Source of the DNA: a virus
Strand: one strand, 5' to 3'
DNA: 43,877 bases
Virus record (IMG/VR): IMGVR_UViG_3300032242_001137
Span: 1-43,877 of that record
The notes under the pieces were generated by a model. That model was not told the DNA's origin, did not search any database, and was given only the letters and a program-made list of their open reading frames with translations. Below, one piece after another: positions 43,809-43,877 of the stretch (position 1 is its first letter; every line of letters begins with the position of its first letter). A program made the position numbers and the translations under genes.

Positions 43809-43877
43809 CCGACCCAAACGACCTGCGAAAAATTGAGAAGTGGATGGCTGAAAACAAGGCAGACAAGATGCTGACCA
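43805..43877 (+). CDS. 5' part of a gene cut by the window end
   Basis: GTG 43805, GTGA overlap with the previous stop. The visible 24 residues are MTDPNDLRKIEKWMAENKAD plus KMLT, a basic helical start. If the molecule is circular the frame goes on at base 1 and stops at 108-110 (60 residues). Function unknown. Confidence 0.5.
   Translation, partial: MTDPNDLRKIEKWMAENKADKMLT

Overview
The window is almost wall-to-wall phage DNA: about 70 tightly packed genes, nearly all on the + strand, many joined by 4-base ATGA, GTGA or TTGA stop/start overlaps. It encodes a tailed, HK97-type siphovirus-like phage (class Caudoviricetes). A tyrosine integrase suggests it is temperate or descends from a temperate phage. 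The host is inferred, not seen. The moderately high G+C, a family of small proteins ending in an EREAI...LLERL module, and a secreted Arg/Tyr-rich protein resemble what I recall from planctomycete (Pirellula-like) genomes and their phages, so a planctomycete host is my best guess. No bacterial chromosomal genes, tRNAs, rRNAs or CRISPR arrays were seen. Read as a circle, the last reading frame (43805 onward) continues across the end into base 1 and stops at 108-110, just before the small terminase gene. The window may therefore be a complete, circularised or circularly permuted genome.

Layout. 1-10968 is packaging and head: small and large terminase, portal, a ferritin-like protein, HK97-type prohead protease with a duplicated C-terminal domain, major capsid protein, a candidate decoration protein, a glycosyltransferase-like protein, and the head-tail joining set. 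10992-19343 is the tail: two paralogous tube-like proteins, tail assembly chaperones with a likely -1 ribosomal frameshift, a 1314-residue tape measure protein and four tail-tip candidates. 19368-22254 is an island with a metallophosphoesterase, a dCMP deaminase, a deoxynucleoside monophosphate kinase and a membrane protein. 22267-28581 is a fibre and receptor-binding region with duplicated beta-rich and collagen-like modules. 28578-29768 (minus strand) holds the integrase and a small gene. A divergent control region (29769-29944) faces a protein with two helix-turn-helix domains.

30538-37526 is replication and recombination: SNF2-type helicase, a coiled-coil protein, a possible DNA-binding protein, a PrimPol-type primase, a UvrD-like helicase and a zinc-binding protein. 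37559-43877 is a dense accessory region: a CsrA-family translational regulator, small membrane and zinc-ribbon proteins, a PD-(D/E)XK-like nuclease, a C5-methyltransferase-like gene broken by a run of nine G, PhoH, HNH nuclease, GNAT acetyltransferase, a secreted protein, a strong terminator, and a chain of small paralogous proteins sharing a C-terminal module.

How it may work together. The phage brings primase and helicases but no recognisable DNA polymerase, so it probably uses the host replisome. It carries its own CsrA, and several of its ribosome-binding sites lie in small hairpins of the kind CsrA recognises (AAGGAG hexaloops before 10992 and 24641; a 12-bp stem before 30538). Phage-encoded CsrA timing translation of tail, fibre and replication genes is the most interesting hypothesis here. 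Three TTGNNN-N17/18-TAGGCT sequences, before the terminase, capsid and early genes, look like a phage promoter set. No endolysin, classical holin or CI-type repressor was recognised. No gene-free stretch exceeds 300 bases; the longest is 33177-33394, which is full of inverted repeats.
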